6,582 bases of DNA from the NCBI GenBank assembly GCA_001303665.1, contig LJUF01000256.1, positions 1-6,582 of the forward strand, in the 5' to 3' direction. Within the stretch, counting starts at the first letter, position 1. Every line of letters begins with the position of its first letter. The translations under genes were made by a program, and so were the position numbers. The notes under the pieces are model-generated. The model searched no databases. It saw only the letters and a list, made by a program, of their open reading frames with translations, and was not told the DNA's origin. The stretch comes from Phycisphaerae bacterium SM23_33 (lineage in GTDB: Bacteria; Planctomycetota; Phycisphaerae; SM23-33). Below are positions 5,815 through 6,582 of the stretch, in pieces.

Positions 5815-6582
5815 AGCAGATTCTCTTTCATTCGCTTGCGAAGCTTCCTCTGGATGCGCCTGCCGGCCCGAAGGTACGTATCCACGTCCCCGCCGATCGG
5901 GTCGGTAACGTCACCGTCCGGGTCGAGAAGATACGTCTTTCCGGCCGCGTCGCCGACCCGCCGGGTGACCGCCGCAACGTGCTGCGCCGTCATGCAGAAT
6001 ATCACATCCGCGGAATTTATCAACTCATTCGTCAGTTTCCTGGAGCGGTGTTTTGCCAGCCGCGCGCCCAGTTCTTCGGCGGCGGCCAGGGCGTTCTGGC
6101 TCGCCTCGCCGCCCCCGGAGGCAAACGTCCCCGCCGAAACGATCTCCTGGCCGAACTCATCCAGCTGCTCCACGGCACAGCCCAGCCGCTCCGCCAGCAG
6201 CTTTCTGGCCAGGGCCTCCGCCATCGGGCTGCGGCAGGTGTTGCCCGTGCACACGAACAGGATCCTCCGCCGGGTGAGCCTGCGAATGTCCCCGGCGTCA
6301 TACACCCCTGCCCGCACCAGCTTGTAGTCCTCCCCCTGAAAGGCCACCACGGTCGAGGCCATTTGATACCGCGTGCTGCCGGCGTCGATGAGCACGTCCA
6401 CGCGGCCGTCGAGCTGCTGGAGGACCTCCTGGCCCGAGGTGGCGGGCGCCCGCCCGGCGAGGTTGGCGCTGGTCGCCAGCACCGGCTTTCCCACCCGCGC
6501 CAGAAGCGCCTGGGCGACCGCATCGGCCGGGCAGCGCAGCCCCACCGCGCCGTCGCGGCAGATCCGCTGGTACAGGGCCTTG
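5811..6582 (-). CDS. Fusion of Sua5/TsaC threonylcarbamoyl-AMP synthase and YwlE-type arginine/tyrosine phosphatase (N-terminus cut off)
   Basis: About 256 residues are visible; the frame enters from the right edge (first whole codon at 6581) and the stop is at 5811-5813. Visible residues 1 to about 103 are the C-terminal half of the Sua5/YrdC/YwlC domain, with AVGLRCPAD, the signature ATSANLAG (36-43), STVV and the closing LVRAGVYDAGDI. This domain makes threonylcarbamoyl-AMP for the tRNA t6A37 modification. It runs directly into a complete low-molecular-weight phosphatase domain, starting RRILFVCTGNTCRSPMAEA, with nucleophile C111, R117 and S118 in the P-loop, SAGTFASGGG, and general acid D227 in TDPIGGD. 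The P-loop position held by Ile in ordinary LMW tyrosine phosphatases is Thr (T115), as in Bacillus YwlE, where it favours phosphoarginine. This suggests a protein-arginine phosphatase, though arsenate-reductase-like or tyrosine phosphatase activity cannot be excluded. rpiB follows with a 4-nt overlap. Confidence 0.92.
   Translation of the reverse strand, partial: KALYQRICRDGAVGLRCPADAVAQALLARVGKPVLATSANLAGRAPATSGQEVLQQLDGRVDVLIDAGSTRYQMASTVVAFQGEDYKLVRAGVYDAGDIRRLTRRRILFVCTGNTCRSPMAEALARKLLAERLGCAVEQLDEFGQEIVSAGTFASGGGEASQNALAAAEELGARLAKHRSRKLTNELINSADVIFCMTAQHVAAVTRRVGDAAGKTYLLDPDGDVTDPIGGDVDTYLRAGRRIQRKLRKRMKENLL

Noticed and set aside
5413..6327. + strand frame opposite rpiB and the fusion gene (304 codons)
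   Set aside because: The minus strand encodes two unmistakable conserved proteins here. This frame crosses both of them and shows no family motif.

Overview
This is a dense, strongly G+C-rich bacterial segment. G or C dominates third codon positions, which explains the many long spurious antisense and shifted frames. The gene content is chromosomal housekeeping: recG, hisI, a Ktr/Trk potassium transporter, ribose-5-phosphate isomerase B, and a fused tRNA t6A-synthesis/arginine-phosphatase protein. No mobile element, CRISPR array, rRNA or tRNA was seen. A planctomycete of the Phycisphaerae type, possibly from a metagenome assembly, would fit the G+C bias, the N-terminally extended KtrB and the Sua5-phosphatase fusion. 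That placement is an inference and is not proven by the sequence.

Layout, + strand: the C-terminal end of a LysM-domain protein (1-177) is followed 7 nt later by recG (185-2210). recG is broken near position 1337. About 50 nt are missing, which shifts the frame and removes the DExH (Walker B) motif. A 139-nt intergenic region follows, holding a weak terminator-like hairpin, a good sigma70-type promoter candidate and a hairpin over the hisI start. Then come hisI (2350-2751), ktrB (2765-4633) and ktrA (4630-5313). hisI and ktrB are 13 nt apart; ktrB and ktrA overlap by ATGA, so the last two should be translated together as the pore and the nucleotide-binding gate of one K+ uptake system.

Layout, - strand: a Sua5/TsaC-YwlE fusion enters from the right edge (5811-6582) and overlaps rpiB (5332-5814) by ATGA. 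The two operons converge with 18 nt between stop codons, and an inverted repeat spans both stops. The fusion plus rpiB resembles the Bacillus subtilis ywlC-ywlE-ywlF (rpiB) neighbourhood, with the first two genes merged.

The observations most worth checking are the recG lesion (true pseudogene or assembly error) and the fusion, whose phosphatase P-loop carries the threonine associated with protein-arginine phosphatases. I saw nothing that amounts to a wholly new system.
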